Below are positions 29,045 through 29,680 of a DNA stretch of 29,680 bases, piece after piece. The stretch spans positions 1 to 29,680 of IMG/VR virus record IMGVR_UViG_3300047551_002878; one strand, 5' to 3'. This DNA is from a virus. A program made the position numbers and the translations under genes. How positions within the stretch are numbered: the first letter of the stretch is position 1; the number at the start of each line of letters is the position of its first letter. The notes under the pieces are model-generated. The model searched no databases. It was given only the letters and a program-made list of their open reading frames with translations, and had not been told where the DNA came from.

Positions 29045-29680
29045 TGACTTACTTCAGAGAACTTCCAAACTTAGAATATCAATCATTTTTACCAGATTCA
29101 AAATCGTCCGACCAATATTTAATTGTCAAGAATCTATTTCGTAGAGTTAAACTTCGTGACGACTTGCAGAATGTCTTCACTGTCTTTGATAAGTATCAGA
29201 TTCCAGATGGGTCTAGACCAGAGTTAGTTGCTCAAGAACTTTATGGTAGCACTCAGTATGACTGGGTTGTGATTGTATCTGCAGGAATCACAAGACTGAG
29301 AGACCAATGGCCACTTTCTGATAAGCAAATATACGATTACGCAGAGTCAATCTATGGTGACGACTTGAATGCGATTCATCATTATGAAACTAAAGAAGTC
29401 AGAGATTCGGAGGATAGACTGATTCTTCCTGCAGGTCAAGTTGTTGATGCTGACTTTAAAGTTTCTTACTATGATGATGGAAATGTTTATACGAATGATT
29501 CTACGATACTTGGATCAAATGTAACTTATATTTCAAACCCAGTTGTAGGTGTGAGTAATTATGAATATGAAGTGAGAAAGAATAATGATAAGAGAGGTAT
29601 CTATGTATTAAAACCAAGATACCTACAGCAAGTTATTAATGACACAAGAAAAGCGATGATTTATGATAGGTCATCACAAT
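29044..29680 (+). CDS. gp53: Baseplate wedge subunit gp53-like, 5' part
   Basis: An ATG at 29044 overlaps the gp48 stop (TAATG) and the frame runs to the window edge, about 212 residues. It begins MTYFRELPNLEYQSFLPDSK, then LIVKNLFRRVKLRDDLQNVF, and YDWVVIVSAGITRLRDQWPL followed by DKQIYDYAESIYGDDLNAIH. This is the clear signature of T4 gp53, a wedge subunit holding the baseplate hexagon together. The C-terminal end is outside the window. Confidence 0.9.
   Translation, partial: MTYFRELPNLEYQSFLPDSKSSDQYLIVKNLFRRVKLRDDLQNVFTVFDKYQIPDGSRPELVAQELYGSTQYDWVVIVSAGITRLRDQWPLSDKQIYDYAESIYGDDLNAIHHYETKEVRDSEDRLILPAGQVVDADFKVSYYDDGNVYTNDSTILGSNVTYISNPVVGVSNYEYEVRKNNDKRGIYVLKPRYLQQVINDTRKAMIYDRSSQ

Overview
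The window is a piece of a T4-like cyanomyovirus genome, from a phage of marine Synechococcus or Prochlorococcus. The signature is a run of T4-type baseplate and neck genes (gp51, gp26, gp54, gp4, gp48, gp53 and gp5/gp27-like hub proteins) in the divergent cyanophage form, with very large collagen-like and collar-domain fibre proteins, AT-rich DNA, close packing with ATGA/TAATG overlaps, and T4-type late promoter motifs (NATAAATA and CTAAATA).

Layout. Positions 1-5107 (minus strand) hold a tightly overlapped operon of about 20 small genes. Most are of unknown function; exceptions are a HiPIP-like iron-sulfur protein and an HNH/AP2 homing-type endonuclease. Positions 5148-6383 encode a compact SF2 helicase. 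Positions 6506-14975 carry three adhesion/structural genes: a repeat-rich fibre, a small collar protein and a 2013-residue collar-tipped giant. Positions 15012-16564 form a mixed island of small genes, three tRNAs (Leu-UAA, Met/Ile-CAU, Ile-UAU), a second HNH endonuclease and an orphan Phd/YefM-like antitoxin. Positions 16572-27266 are the baseplate hub and tail-core block, still minus strand: two structural proteins (one with an S74 self-cleaving chaperone domain), a beta-helix-like spike candidate, a gp5-like OB-fold hub protein without lysozyme, a gp27-like hub, a tail protein with SleB-like and M23 peptidase domains, a membrane-segment/coiled-coil candidate tape measure, gp51, gp26 and gp54. 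The strand switches at 27267-27307, and gp4, an unknown, gp48 and the start of gp53 follow on the plus strand.

How it works together. The right half builds the baseplate hub and tail-tube start (gp54, gp48, gp26, gp51, gp5, gp27, gp53), the enzymatic tip that opens the cyanobacterial wall (M23/SleB-like rather than gp5 lysozyme) and the receptor-binding fibres. The left half is a host-takeover or accessory operon read from sigma70-type promoters. Late promoter motifs recur next to gene starts, and several of them share bases with the stop codon of the upstream gene.

Seven real genes below about 60 codons were read directly from the DNA (72-251, 1805-1963, 4193-4354, 4344-4514, 4964-5107, 16105-16278, 25500-25673). 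Functional calls rest on motif and family recognition by eye, with no database search.
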